From contig CAWBJY010000011.1 of assembly GCA_963789215.1 (NCBI GenBank), positions 248,001-312,000 of the forward strand: a stretch of DNA of 64,000 nt, in the 5' to 3' direction. The DNA is from Phormidesmis sp963789215 (GTDB taxonomy: Bacteria > Cyanobacteriota > Cyanobacteriia > Phormidesmidales > Phormidesmidaceae). A model generated the notes under the pieces. That model saw only the letters and a list, made by a program, of their open reading frames with translations, did no database searches and was not told the origin of the DNA. Shown one piece after another: positions 44,003-52,802 of the stretch; positions within the stretch are counted from its first letter, which is position 1, and each line of letters starts with the position of its first letter. The position numbers and the translations under genes are program-made.

Positions 44003-44959
44003 ATGCTCACGATTCTCGCGAACGCCAAAATCAATCTCTATCTCGAAGTTGTGGGCAATCGCCCCGACGGATTTCACGAGCTAGTGATGGTGATGCAAAG
44101 CGTTGCATTGTGCGATCGCATCACGCTAAAGCCACTTAACACACCGAATACCCGCATTGAATGCAACCATCCGCAGGTGCCAACAGATTCTTCGAATCTG
44201 GCTTACAAGGCCGTGACGCTGGTGCAAAAAACCTTTCCAAATAGAACCAACCAGTTTGGCGGGGTAGAAATTGATATTGATAAGAAAATTCCAGTTGGCG
44301 CGGGATTAGCGGGCGGTTCGTCGAATGCCGCCGCGACTCTGCTAGGGCTAAATATGCTGTGGGACCTAGGGCTAACTCGCATAGAGCTGCAAGAGTTAGG
44401 CGCACAGCTCGGCTCGGATATTCCCTTTTGCTTTGTAGGAGGATGTGCGATCGCCACCGGTAGAGGTGAAGAAGTTGCCTCTATTTCTAATACGCCCAAG
44501 CTCACCGCAGTTTTAGCCAAATACAGCAGCCTATCCGTCTCTACGCCTTGGGCCTACAAAGCCTACCGCCAGCAGTTTGAGCACACCTATCAGCCAATAG
44601 ACGCGCGCCCCACGCTAGAAGATCGTCAGGCTCGCATTCGCTCTAGCACCATGGTAAAAGCGCTGCGCGATCTCAATCCGCCGACGATTGGCAACCACTT
44701 GCACAATGACTTAGAGAAGGTCGTCTTGCCCGCTCATCCAAAAGTGTCGCAGCTAAAGGAAACCATGGCAGCAGCAGCAGCGCTACAGGGCGGCTTAGGT
44801 ACGATGATGTCCGGTTCTGGCCCGACTGTTTTCACGCTGTGCGAAATGCCTGAGCAAGCAGAAGCGATCGCGCAGACCATTCGCCAGCAAATTAGTGATC
44901 CAGATCTTCAGCTATTTGTCGCGCCCTTCACCGCGTACGGCCTGCGAAAGCAAGACTAG
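44003..44959 (+). CDS. ispE: 4-diphosphocytidyl-2-C-methyl-D-erythritol kinase
   Basis: IspE phosphorylates CDP-methylerythritol in the MEP isoprenoid pathway, which feeds carotenoids, phytol and quinones. The 318-residue GHMP kinase shows AKINLYLEVVGNRPDGFHEL at the start, the ATP-binding PVGAGLAGGSSNAAATL loop, and the C-terminal MSGSGPTVF motif. It follows rsmA on the same strand. Confidence 0.96.
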   Translation: MLTILANAKINLYLEVVGNRPDGFHELVMVMQSVALCDRITLKPLNTPNTRIECNHPQVPTDSSNLAYKAVTLVQKTFPNRTNQFGGVEIDIDKKIPVGAGLAGGSSNAAATLLGLNMLWDLGLTRIELQELGAQLGSDIPFCFVGGCAIATGRGEEVASISNTPKLTAVLAKYSSLSVSTPWAYKAYRQQFEHTYQPIDARPTLEDRQARIRSSTMVKALRDLNPPTIGNHLHNDLEKVVLPAHPKVSQLKETMAAAAALQGGLGTMMSGSGPTVFTLCEMPEQAEAIAQTIRQQISDPDLQLFVAPFTAYGLRKQD

Positions 44960-45053
44960 TACGCACTTGCTAAAGACGGGCTAAAGACTGCATAGCGGAT
45001 AAGCAGCCATGCAGTTTGCTACACTAAGTAGTCTCTATTTATTTTTGAACCCT

Positions 45054-45278
45054 ATGAAGCGACTCCCCTTTGATAGCCAGCAAGTGATGCGCCGCACTGA
45101 AGATTTGATCAGCGCTGCCTCCAATCGCTACCGCATTACAGTGCAAGTAGCCAACCGTGCTCAGCGGCGTCGTTTTGAAGAATTCGATAATTTGGACGAG
45201 TCTAAAATGAAGCCCGTGCTGCGGGCAATCGTTGAGATGTCTGACGAACTCACGCAGCCCGAAATTATCGGAGAGTAA
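45054..45278 (+). CDS. rpoZ: RNA polymerase omega subunit
   Basis: A 74-residue protein matching the cyanobacterial omega subunit (Ycf61): SQQVMRRTEDLISAASNRYRITVQVANRAQRR. The open frame begins at 45009 but the ATG at 45054 matches the family N-terminus MKRLPFDS. Omega assists assembly of RNA polymerase and sigma-factor use in cyanobacteria. Confidence 0.93.
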   Translation: MKRLPFDSQQVMRRTEDLISAASNRYRITVQVANRAQRRRFEEFDNLDESKMKPVLRAIVEMSDELTQPEIIGE

Positions 45279-45336
45279 GAGCAGCTTAAAAAAGTTACTC
45301 GAGAAAAAAGCATCCACTGTTCCCAAGCAATTCTCT

Positions 45337-45888
45337 ATGAAGCATTCCTCAAGCCGAAATCGTTGGTTAGGGCGGCTCCAGAAAGGGCTTTTGGGAGCCG
45401 TGGTTTTTATTTTGATAGGCATGGGGAGCGTTGACTGGCAGCGTTCCCCTTTTGTGTTGACTAGCTCACCCTCGGCCCAGGCTCAGCCCGCTCAACTGCG
45501 CCGAATCGATCCAAGTGCGATCGCCGCTCGCATCTACGAGCAAATGCCAGCACTCCCCTTAGAAAATCAATACATCAGTAGTAAAACCGGACAGGTAGCA
45601 GCAGACAACACTCTAGTCTCTAGAATGATTCGCTATCACCTCTACAGCAAAGAGCGCCCTACGAACTTTCGGTTCGACTGGAAACTCACATTAGCGGACT
45701 ATCTAGGCGCGTTCGACCGGATATCTGCGGACAACTACGCTGACTACGGCCTCAGAGAAAATCCAATAGAGGCTGATGTCGCGGTCATCCGAAGCCTGAG
45801 CCAGGAAGCGCGAAATCAGCTCGTAAGCGCTATCTACGTTGCTTTTACCTCGCCTGTCGAAGCTGCTTCTCCCTCTAGCGCCAGATGA
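45337..45888 (+). CDS. exported hypothetical protein
   Basis: The frame is open from 45232, but the ATG at 45337 gives a classic secretion signal (basic start, hydrophobic residues about 17-32, SAQA cleavage region near 52). The 183-residue product is otherwise of unknown family, with a conserved-looking RMIRYHLYSKERPTNFRFDWKLTLADYLG segment. The stop overlaps the next gene by 4 bases. Confidence 0.75.
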   Translation: MKHSSSRNRWLGRLQKGLLGAVVFILIGMGSVDWQRSPFVLTSSPSAQAQPAQLRRIDPSAIAARIYEQMPALPLENQYISSKTGQVAADNTLVSRMIRYHLYSKERPTNFRFDWKLTLADYLGAFDRISADNYADYGLRENPIEADVAVIRSLSQEARNQLVSAIYVAFTSPVEAASPSSAR

Positions 45889-46271
45889 ACCGCCATGTTA
45901 AATCGGGCGACGGCTGGCGACTGGGCTGGAATCCGACTGCTGAGAAATTCTGTGGGTTACTTGCTGGGCAGCATTGGGCAATAGAACTGACGAAGAGCGA
46001 ATTTTCCGATTTTTGCCGCTGTACTCGGCAGCTCAGCAACCTGATGCGGGACATGGCAGTAGAGCTGATGGACGAGGAAAAGTTGACCTGCGAGCAGGAA
46101 ACAGCAACCGTCTGGTTAGAGGTAGAGGGGTTTCCATCTGCCTACGGCCTGCGGTTTATTTTATTAAGCGGACGCGGTTGCGAAGGCGAATGGCTTCCAG
46201 AAGCAACTTGCGAACTGGTGGAAGCTTTAGCTGAAGCGCCTTTTTGCGATTTAGGCACCGACCCTAGTTAA
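45885..46271 (+). CDS. DUF1818 family protein
   Basis: A 128-residue cyanobacterial protein of unknown function. It shows the family's GDGWRLGWNP start and the LEVEGFPSAYGLRFILLSGRGCEGEW block. It overlaps the exported-protein gene by ATGA. Confidence 0.85.
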   Translation: MNRHVKSGDGWRLGWNPTAEKFCGLLAGQHWAIELTKSEFSDFCRCTRQLSNLMRDMAVELMDEEKLTCEQETATVWLEVEGFPSAYGLRFILLSGRGCEGEWLPEATCELVEALAEAPFCDLGTDPS

Positions 46272-46476
46272 CGACTTTAGCCGCTAATTTCGCTTGCGAC
46301 ATGTGAAAATTGGCTTCAAGTTGCGACTATCTATTCTTGAGGCTTTATAAATAAAACAAGGTTTGTTATTTTATCTGAGTCAGCAGGGTTTAGATTGACC
46401 TTGGAGCAAGTCATATAAATACTGGCGATAAGTCGCTAATTGCCCCGCATCATTATATTAGGGAGCTGAGTTTGCA

Positions 46477-47736
46477 GTGAAAGTAAAAGTGGTTAGCGAC
46501 ACGCTGTTCAAGCTCAGTCCCAAGCTATCGAGCCAGCTTTCTCAATCGGAGAAGGTTTTTGTCAAAAATGGAACCGAGTTCGAAGTTATTTCTTACACGG
46601 AGGCCGAAGGTAACCATACGCGCTTAGTCCTCGCGAACCAAACGCTCGGCAACAGCCAGCGTATTTGGTACGGCTACAATCCAGACATTGAAATTGAATC
46701 TTCTCCGGTTAAGCTTCTCGTCGTCAGCGATACGCTCTTCAAGCAGCGCCCGGATCTGTCTTCTCAGCTCACGGATGATGAAAAGGTTTTCGTCAAAAAT
46801 AAAACTGAGTTCGACTTGCAATCTTACCTACCTGCGGGGGGTAACCACGTCAAGGTAGCGTTGGCCAACAAGTTTCTTGGCCCCTACAATCGCAACACCT
46901 GGTATGCCTATCAACCTGATGTGCAGATCTCTGGCTCTACCGTTGAGCTTAAGGTGGTTAGCGATACGCTGTTTAAGCTTAGACCTGTGCTTTCTTCCCA
47001 GCTTTCTGCTAATGAGAAAATTTTTGTCAAAAATGGCACCCGGTTCGAACTAACCGAAAGCCAGTTGGTTGAAGGCAGTCATGTTCGAGTTGTCCTAGCG
47101 AATACCGGATTAGGCGATCGCAACATTAGAGAATGGTACGCCTACGCCCCTGACATCGTTGTCGAAGGTAACCCGCCTAGCAACACGCCCCATCAGGGCA
47201 GCGGCGCCACCCCTCAGCCCGTTCCTGATCCAGAGCCACCGGTCGTTATTAAACCCACCCCCCCGGTCGTAAAACCCAAGCCAGATCCGGTTCCTAACAA
47301 GCCCACTGGCCCTTTCCGACTACCTGGGTTTAGCAGCACCTTTTACCTATCCGAGCCGATTGTCCCTAATGGCAACTTCACCTGGGCCGAAGCGACTAAA
47401 AACGGTAGCCGCATTCCGGTTAACCGCAATGTGACCTACGGCATTATTCGCATTGCTAGAGTGATGGAAGAAGTCCGCGCTCGGCTAGGCGATCGCCCCA
47501 TTAGCGTCAACTCCTGGTATCGCGACCCGGCCTCCAATAGAGCTGTCGGCGGGGCGCTATACTCGCGCCACATGTCTGGAGACGCTATCGATTTTGTTGT
47601 CATTGGCCTTCATGCTTACACCGTTTACGATCAGCTCCATGGCTGGTGGGGCAGCCGAGGCGGCTTGGCCAGTTCCTCGATCTTCACTCACATCGACGCT
47701 CGCGGATACTATGCTCGTTGGAGCTATGGGTACTAA
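46477..47736 (+). CDS. M15-family peptidase with three N-terminal repeats
   Basis: A 419-residue protein. The N-terminal 230 residues are three copies of a 75-residue unit (about 1-74, 76-151, 154-231), each with VVSDTLFK, SSQLS, EKVFVKN and WYAY-type motifs. A proline-rich link (about 235-275) follows. The C-terminal domain is a peptidase M15/YcbK-like fold with SWYRDPASNR, SRHMSGDAIDF (zinc His and Asp) and a second His in HIDARG. It probably cuts peptide cross-bridges of peptidoglycan. Start GTG at 46477 follows GGGAG; no signal peptide is seen. Confidence 0.82.
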   Translation: MKVKVVSDTLFKLSPKLSSQLSQSEKVFVKNGTEFEVISYTEAEGNHTRLVLANQTLGNSQRIWYGYNPDIEIESSPVKLLVVSDTLFKQRPDLSSQLTDDEKVFVKNKTEFDLQSYLPAGGNHVKVALANKFLGPYNRNTWYAYQPDVQISGSTVELKVVSDTLFKLRPVLSSQLSANEKIFVKNGTRFELTESQLVEGSHVRVVLANTGLGDRNIREWYAYAPDIVVEGNPPSNTPHQGSGATPQPVPDPEPPVVIKPTPPVVKPKPDPVPNKPTGPFRLPGFSSTFYLSEPIVPNGNFTWAEATKNGSRIPVNRNVTYGIIRIARVMEEVRARLGDRPISVNSWYRDPASNRAVGGALYSRHMSGDAIDFVVIGLHAYTVYDQLHGWWGSRGGLASSSIFTHIDARGYYARWSYGY

Positions 47737-47879
47737 ACCTAGCTGATAGCTATCTGGATTATTGAGCAGAGGCTGATCGAGTCAGTCGGCTAATAAGAGA
47801 AAGAATAAGCATGCAGTGTGATACAGATCACTGACAACGCTAGTATAAAGGAGCACCTACATATTCTCAGTGTTTAGCC

Positions 47880-48464
47880 ATGCAAATCTCCGCCAGGGTC
47901 TGCCGAAATGGAATTGCGCTTTCTATCAGTAGCTTGATTGTCGCTGCTGTTGTTAGCTCTTCTGTCAGCCGAAAAATCTACAGCCCGTTAATCTCCTCTG
48001 CGCTGGCCTCTGAGTTATCTCCAGCGATCGCCCAAACCACTGCTAACGAACTGCTAGCCGAGGCAAATAGACAGCTCGATGAAGGCTTACAGCAGATGAA
48101 GTCGGGGCAGTATCAGGCGGCGATCGCCTCATATGAACGCGCGATCGCCGCTTCTAGAAAGATTGGCAGTCAGCAACAAGAAGCCGAGGCTCTCATGGGC
48201 ATAGGCGCTGTCTATGCCCATTTGGACAACCATCCGCAGTCAATTAGTTTTTACGGGCAGGCTCTCTCTATCTATCAGGCGCTAGGTTACAGCAAAGACG
48301 CGGCTGCCGCTTTACAAAATATCGCTGACAGCTACTGGATTATGAGAAACTACCCGCAGGCGGAGTCGCACTTTCGACAAGCCCTAAGCATCTACCAGGA
48401 CATCGGCGACGCTCAAAGCGAACAGTCTGTTCTCAATCTTTTGAACTCCATAGCAGGACAATAG
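47880..48464 (+). CDS. TPR-repeat protein, probably exported
   Basis: A 194-residue protein with an N-terminal hydrophobic segment (about residues 12-32) and then three to four tetratricopeptide repeats (about 55-190), such as SGQYQAAIASYERAIA, NHPQSISFYGQALSIYQ and YPQAESHFRQALSIYQ. TPRs mediate protein-protein contacts; the partner is unknown. It is a relative of cyanobacterial CHAT/TPR proteins but has no CHAT domain. Confidence 0.8.
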   Translation: MQISARVCRNGIALSISSLIVAAVVSSSVSRKIYSPLISSALASELSPAIAQTTANELLAEANRQLDEGLQQMKSGQYQAAIASYERAIAASRKIGSQQQEAEALMGIGAVYAHLDNHPQSISFYGQALSIYQALGYSKDAAAALQNIADSYWIMRNYPQAESHFRQALSIYQDIGDAQSEQSVLNLLNSIAGQ

Positions 48465-48630
48465 AGAATAACTTAGGCTCACCTTAAAAACTCAGCAAGC
48501 GAAGCTCAGCAAGAGAAACTCAGCAGGGTTAATGCTTTAAGTGAGCGGTCTGCATCAGTGTGTCTTACGTCCATAGCCGGTCGATCCACAATCTTCATTA
48601 CTTAGAAATCGTTATAACTGAGCGCTTTTT

Positions 48631-48709
48631 GTTGTCCTCTAGGTTGTCCTCTGGAGAGTCTTAAGGATAATATAAGTGCAAATCTTCCTGAGGACTGTCC
48701 AGAGGATAG
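48631..48709. promoter_or_regulatory. promoter with operator-like repeats
   Basis: GTTGTCCTCTAG (48631) and GTTGTCCTCTGG (48643) are direct repeats; CCAGAGGATAGA (48699) is an inverted copy. TTGTCC (48644-48649) and TAATAT (48668-48673) are spaced 18 bases and form a plausible promoter, so one repeat covers the -35 box. A 24-base segment, 48686-48709, recurs downstream of the gene at 49331-49354 (19 of 24 identical). Confidence 0.6.
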
Positions 48710-48712
48710 AGA

Positions 48713-49276
48713 ATGAGCGATGACAACATAGACAGAGTTCCGGTCAATCAGTTAATTACCCGATATAAGTTGGCCAGAAGCGCTGTGTATAAGCGTATGA
48801 AAGATCTGGGCATTGATCGCGAGAAAATTGGTAACAGAGCCTATGTCAGTGCCGAGCAGCTAACCGAGCTAGATTCGCTGCACGACTTTATTAAGCTAGG
48901 CGGTAACGTTGCCGAATTTATAGCGCGTAGAGGTAGCGGATCTAGACGGAGCGATCGCCCGACAGACGAAGCTGGCTCTTCTGATCTGACTATTAACACC
49001 TCAGAAATGCTGACGCTGATGAAGGTATTTGCGGAAGAACTCGCCGCCAAGATTCAGCCTGCTAATCCTCTTGGCTACTACGAATCGCTAGAGAGTGCCG
49101 CTGGGAAGGGTTGGCAGCTTAGAACCTCCGAACTTTCCGATTTGCTCAAACTCTCTGTAAAAGAAATAGATAGCTACGGCTTGACTTTCTATGAAGCGGG
49201 CTTCGCCTTTAACCGCGTTGGATTTCGTTCGGGCGGAGAAGGTGCGTGGCGGGTAACTAAGGACAATCGGCGTTGA
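48713..49276 (+). CDS. helix-turn-helix DNA-binding-like protein, unknown family
   Basis: A 187-residue protein. Residues about 8-58 look like a MerR/excisionase-type helix-turn-helix: VNQLITRYKLARSAVYKRMKDLGI followed by KIGNRAYVSAEQL. A hydrophilic middle (residues 68-100) leads to a helix and a C-terminal segment (about 135-185) that may be a second small binding domain. The gene is flanked by repeated operator-like sites, as expected for self-regulation. I cannot name the family. Confidence 0.65.
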   Translation: MSDDNIDRVPVNQLITRYKLARSAVYKRMKDLGIDREKIGNRAYVSAEQLTELDSLHDFIKLGGNVAEFIARRGSGSRRSDRPTDEAGSSDLTINTSEMLTLMKVFAEELAAKIQPANPLGYYESLESAAGKGWQLRTSELSDLLKLSVKEIDSYGLTFYEAGFAFNRVGFRSGGEGAWRVTKDNRR

Positions 49277-49330
49277 ACAGCTGCGATCGCCTATCTTTCC
49301 AGCGCCTTTACGGCTCTATCCTCAAATTAG

Positions 49331-49354
49331 TCCTGAGGACTATGCTCAGGATAG
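49331..49354. repeat. copy of bipartite site downstream of HTH gene
   Basis: CTGAGGAC-N6-CAGGATAG, similar to the element at 48686-48709. It lies between the HTH gene and tRNA-Pro. Confidence 0.55.
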
Positions 49355-49431
49355 TACTGTGCTAAGTGGCGATGGGGTTTGCTTGAATCCAGGCTTACTT
49401 ATGCTATTCTTGATAGGCAAATCCAACGCTT

Positions 49432-49505
49432 CGGGGCGTAGCGCAGCTTGGTAGCGCACTACTTTGGGGTAGTAGGGGTCGCAGGTTCAAATCCTGTCGC
49501 TCCGA
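49432..49505 (+). tRNA. tRNA-Pro (anticodon UGG)
   Basis: The acceptor arms CGGGGCG and CGCTCCG pair over seven positions with one G-U; D arm GCGCAGCTTGGTAGCGC, anticodon stem around TTTGGGG (anticodon TGG), and T loop TTCAAAT are normal. The first pair C1-G72 and discriminator A are typical of tRNA-Pro. No CCA is encoded. A terminator follows. Confidence 0.96.
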
Positions 49506-49536
49506 TCGGTATTGATTTGCCAATATAGGAAAAAAG

Positions 49537-49572
49537 CAGGTGTCTTCTTCGGAGGATGCCTGTTTCCTTTTT
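49537..49572 (+). terminator. terminator of tRNA-Pro
   Basis: CAGGTGTCTTC pairs fully, with G-U pairs, with GAGGATGCCTG around a TTCG loop, followed by a T-rich tract (TTTCCTTTTT). Confidence 0.8.
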
Positions 49573-49762
49573 GAACAGAGATATGATTGCGACTATAGAA
49601 AAGAGCGGTAGAGAACGATAGGTTGAGCGGTAGAGAAGGTGCTTGCTGCAAAAGGTAGATGCTTCAAAAGAGGCGTCTATCTTTCGCTTTAGGAGAGCTA
49701 CTCATTAGATACAGCCTCCTGTGGCACAATGGTTAGGCAATAAACAATAGATAGATAAACCT

Positions 49763-50839
49763 GTGAGTACCCCCAAGCCGCCAGCGAAAAGAGCCGTCTT
49801 TCCCTTTACTGCGGTCATCGGCCAAGAGGATATGAAGTTAGCGCTGATTCTCAACGTGATCGATCCGAAGATTGGCGGGGTGATGATTATGGGCGATCGC
49901 GGCACAGGTAAATCTACGACTATTCGTGCGCTCGCCGATCTCCTTCCCGAAATTGAGGTGGCCGAGAACGATCCTTTCAACCGTGCACCCGATAATCCTG
50001 ACGTGAAGGCGGATTTGGGTGATGTAGACGTTGCTGTCGGCACTAAAAAAGTACCTATGGTAGATTTGCCTTTGGGCGCTACCGAAGACCGGGTTTGCGG
50101 CACTATCGATATTGAAAAAGCGCTGTCGGAGGGTAAAAAAGCCTTTGAGCCGGGCCTGCTGGCCAAAGCCAATCGCGGCTTGCTCTATGTCGATGAGGTC
50201 AATCTACTAGACGATCACCTGGTAGATGTTTTGTTAGACTCGGCGGCTTCTGGTTGGAATACGGTAGAGCGCGAAGGCATCTCTATTCGTCATCCAGCGG
50301 AGTTTGTGCTAATTGGCTCCGGCAATCCTGAAGAAGGCGAACTGCGCCCTCAACTGCTAGATCGCTTTGGGATGCACGCCGAAATTCGTACCGTGCGCGA
50401 TCCTGAGCAGCGGGTACAAATCGTAGAGCAGCGTACCGCTTTCGACCGCAGCCCAGATGAGTTTTCAACTCAGTGCAAAACTGAACAAGATGCACTTCGA
50501 GAGCGGATTGTTGAGGCCCAAAACCGGCTGAAAGATGTGCAGCTAGAGCGTGAGTTTCGCGTCAAAATTTCTGAGGTTTGCTCTGAGCTAGATGTAGATG
50601 GTCTGCGGGGCGATATTGTGACGAACCGCGCGGCTAAAGCCCTAGCTGCGTACGAAGGCCGCACTGAGGTGACTTTAGAAGATATTCAAAAGGTGATTGC
50701 ACTCTGCTTGCGTCACCGTCTGCGCAAAGATCCCCTAGAGTCAATTGACTCTGGATTAAAGGTGGAGAAGACGTTTAGCAAGGCGTTTGGGGTCGCTGAA
50801 CCTAGCTCGAATGGACGTCAGCCAGCGGGCGTTCGATAG
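49763..50839 (+). CDS. chlI: magnesium chelatase ATPase subunit I
   Basis: ChlI is the AAA+ motor of Mg-chelatase, which inserts Mg into protoporphyrin IX at the start of the chlorophyll branch, together with ChlD and ChlH. The 358-residue protein has Walker A GDRGTGKST (about residues 44-52), Walker B LLYVDEVNLLDD, sensor segment GSGNPEEGELRPQLLDRFG and the C-terminal helical domain. Start is GTG. ruvC follows 38 bases later. Confidence 0.97.
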   Translation: MSTPKPPAKRAVFPFTAVIGQEDMKLALILNVIDPKIGGVMIMGDRGTGKSTTIRALADLLPEIEVAENDPFNRAPDNPDVKADLGDVDVAVGTKKVPMVDLPLGATEDRVCGTIDIEKALSEGKKAFEPGLLAKANRGLLYVDEVNLLDDHLVDVLLDSAASGWNTVEREGISIRHPAEFVLIGSGNPEEGELRPQLLDRFGMHAEIRTVRDPEQRVQIVEQRTAFDRSPDEFSTQCKTEQDALRERIVEAQNRLKDVQLEREFRVKISEVCSELDVDGLRGDIVTNRAAKALAAYEGRTEVTLEDIQKVIALCLRHRLRKDPLESIDSGLKVEKTFSKAFGVAEPSSNGRQPAGVR

Positions 50840-50860
50840 CTGAGGACAAGACCAGGATAG
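50840..50860. promoter_or_regulatory. bipartite site upstream of ruvC
   Basis: CTGAGGAC-N5-CAGGATAG lies just after the chlI stop and 17 bases before the ruvC start. It matches the sites flanking the HTH gene at 48686 and 49331. Confidence 0.45.
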
Positions 50861-50877
50861 TCCTGCGGACAGACCTT

Positions 50878-51375
50878 ATGACACAGCGCATTTTAGGGCT
50901 TGACCCAGGGCTGGCTATTTTGGGCTTTGGCGTCATTGAATACGACCCGGCTAAAATGCGATCGCTCAACCCAGACATTCAAGTCATCGACTACGGCATC
51001 GTGCAAACGCCTGCTCGCACCGATACGGGTAAGCGACTCTGCACCATCTACGATGATTTGCATAGCGTAATCGATGAGTACAAGCCCGATTTGGTGTCTA
51101 TTGAGAAGCTGTTTTTTTATAAGATGGGCAATACCATTTTGGTGGCGCAGGCTCGGGGCGTGGTGATGCTAGTGCTGGCTCAGCGAAATTTGCCCTTTGT
51201 AGAATTTACGCCTGCTCAGATAAAACAGTCTATTACTGGGCATGGCAACGCCGATAAAGCAGACGTTCAAGATGCGATTACCCGCGAACTAAAGCTAGAC
51301 AAAGTTCCTAAGCCGGACGATGCTGCCGATGGTTTAGCGGTGGCTCTGACTGCCTGGTTTCGAATGGATGCATAG
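50878..51375 (+). CDS. ruvC: Holliday-junction resolvase RuvC
   Basis: RuvC cleaves Holliday junctions during recombination repair. The 165-residue protein shows the four-acid active site: Asp in LGLDPG (residue 8), Glu in SIEKLFF, and the C-terminal pair in KPDDAADGLAVAL. The length is standard. It is preceded closely by chlI and followed 9 bases later by an unknown gene. Confidence 0.96.
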   Translation: MTQRILGLDPGLAILGFGVIEYDPAKMRSLNPDIQVIDYGIVQTPARTDTGKRLCTIYDDLHSVIDEYKPDLVSIEKLFFYKMGNTILVAQARGVVMLVLAQRNLPFVEFTPAQIKQSITGHGNADKADVQDAITRELKLDKVPKPDDAADGLAVALTAWFRMDA

Positions 51376-51384
51376 GGAGGCTCA

Positions 51385-51876
51385 ATGACATCTACATTTT
51401 CTACGCCACTGGCGCGATCGCAGGTTGAGCAGTTAATGCAGCCAGCGCTGATTCGCGTAATTGATAATCTGCGTAAGCAGTTAGATGAGTCTGACTGGAA
51501 GGGCGAATATGAGGAAACTTTAGTTTGGCCAGAAGGAACGAGCGACGAGCAAAAACAGTCCTACGCCGACCTTCAAAAACAGCTTCACGGCGTGCCTACC
51601 GAAGAGCATGATCGAGTTGCCGAACTCATGTCACAGCTCCCTCAACCGTCGCCGCTGTATACGCTAAAGCTAACGAAGGTGGAGTTTGCAGCGCAGACTT
51701 TAGATGTTTGGGCGCTCTGCTACCGGGTTTGTACGACGAACTATTCTACGGACTTGAATAGGTCTCTTGAAGCAGATACCAATTTGTTGGCCTCGTCGGG
51801 TGAGGTGGATTGGAGAAAGCTAGATGATAAGACGAAATCTTTGATAGAAGAGATTTTTTCGTCGCTGCCCGGCTAG
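51385..51876 (+). CDS. conserved hypothetical protein downstream of ruvC
   Basis: A 163-residue soluble, mostly helical acidic protein; no domain recognised. A central segment TLKLTKVEFAAQTLDVWALCYRVC is the most distinctive. Good ribosome site GGAGG precedes the ATG, and the 9-base gap from ruvC makes co-transcription likely. Confidence 0.7.
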   Translation: MTSTFSTPLARSQVEQLMQPALIRVIDNLRKQLDESDWKGEYEETLVWPEGTSDEQKQSYADLQKQLHGVPTEEHDRVAELMSQLPQPSPLYTLKLTKVEFAAQTLDVWALCYRVCTTNYSTDLNRSLEADTNLLASSGEVDWRKLDDKTKSLIEEIFSSLPG

Positions 51877-51922
51877 CGTTTTCTACAGAACGCTCAGTCT
51901 CTGTTTGAGCCTGTATTTCTTG

Positions 51923-51968
51923 TCTATCTAATATTTCTCATCTATCTAATATTTCTCATCTATTCTCA
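51923..51968. repeat. 18-bp tandem repeats
   Basis: TCTATCTAATATTTCTCA occurs at 51923 and 51941, then a shortened copy TCTATTCTCA at 51959. The repeats are in the AT-rich gap before the GST gene. Confidence 0.75.
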
Positions 51969-52068
51969 TATAAACGGTCTATATGGAGAATCCTGTCATC
52001 TAAAATCTAGATTGGCTGAGCGACAGATCCGTGGTTTCCTAGAATCGTACGCAATACCAGGCAGATAA

Positions 52069-52701
52069 ATGCAGCTAGTTGGGATGCTCGATTCTCCGTA
52101 TGTTCGTCGGGTGGCACTCTCCTTGCGCTATCTAGAGATCCCTTTCGAGCAGTCTGAGATCTCTGTGTTTCGCAGTATGGATACGTTTCGAAAAATTAAT
52201 CCGCTGCTGAAAGCACCGTCTTTGGTTTGTGACGATGGTGAGGTTCTCATGGACTCGACGCTGATTTTGCAATATGTAGAGCGAATTGCTGGCGAAGAGA
52301 AAACGCTGATGCCTGAGGCGATCGCCGATTACCAAACAGCTATTCGAATAATTGGGCTAGGTTTGAACGCTTGCGATAAAAGCGTTCAGATTGAATACGA
52401 ACGCAAGCGACCCAACGATAAGCAGTACCAGCCCTGGGGCGATCGCATTCAATCCCAACTGGTGGCCGCCTACGACTTAATCGAACCCTACGCTGCTGAG
52501 GCCGATGATTGGCTAGTCGGCGGACAGCTTTCACAAGCTGATATTACGGTGGGCGTTGCCTGGCAGTTTACGCAGTTTCTAATGCCTGATGTGATTAATG
52601 TTCATAGCTATCCGGCTATTTCAGTGCTGTCTCAGCGCCTAGAGGCTTGTCCAGAATGTCTGGTGACTCCAATAGAACCAGGCTGGATAGCCAAGGTTTA
52701 G
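52069..52701 (+). CDS. glutathione S-transferase-like protein
   Basis: A 210-residue GST-fold protein. The thioredoxin-like N-domain (1-80) has LDSPYVRRVALSLRYL at the glutathione site and DSTLILQYVE with the Ser/Asp pair; the helical C-domain follows. The substrate is unknown. Confidence 0.88.
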   Translation: MQLVGMLDSPYVRRVALSLRYLEIPFEQSEISVFRSMDTFRKINPLLKAPSLVCDDGEVLMDSTLILQYVERIAGEEKTLMPEAIADYQTAIRIIGLGLNACDKSVQIEYERKRPNDKQYQPWGDRIQSQLVAAYDLIEPYAAEADDWLVGGQLSQADITVGVAWQFTQFLMPDVINVHSYPAISVLSQRLEACPECLVTPIEPGWIAKV

Positions 52702-52802
52702 CCAAAGCTTAGCAGGCTTCTTAAGCTGTGCTCTTTATATACACAGATGCACAGCGCCACAAGATACAGACATCTAAAATAGGGGGATAGCTCGTAGGCC
52801 TT

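Noticed and set aside
46477..47170. CRISPR-like or tandem DNA repeat in the M15 gene
   Set aside because: The repeats are about 230 bases, diverged in DNA and conserved as protein, so they are domain duplications.
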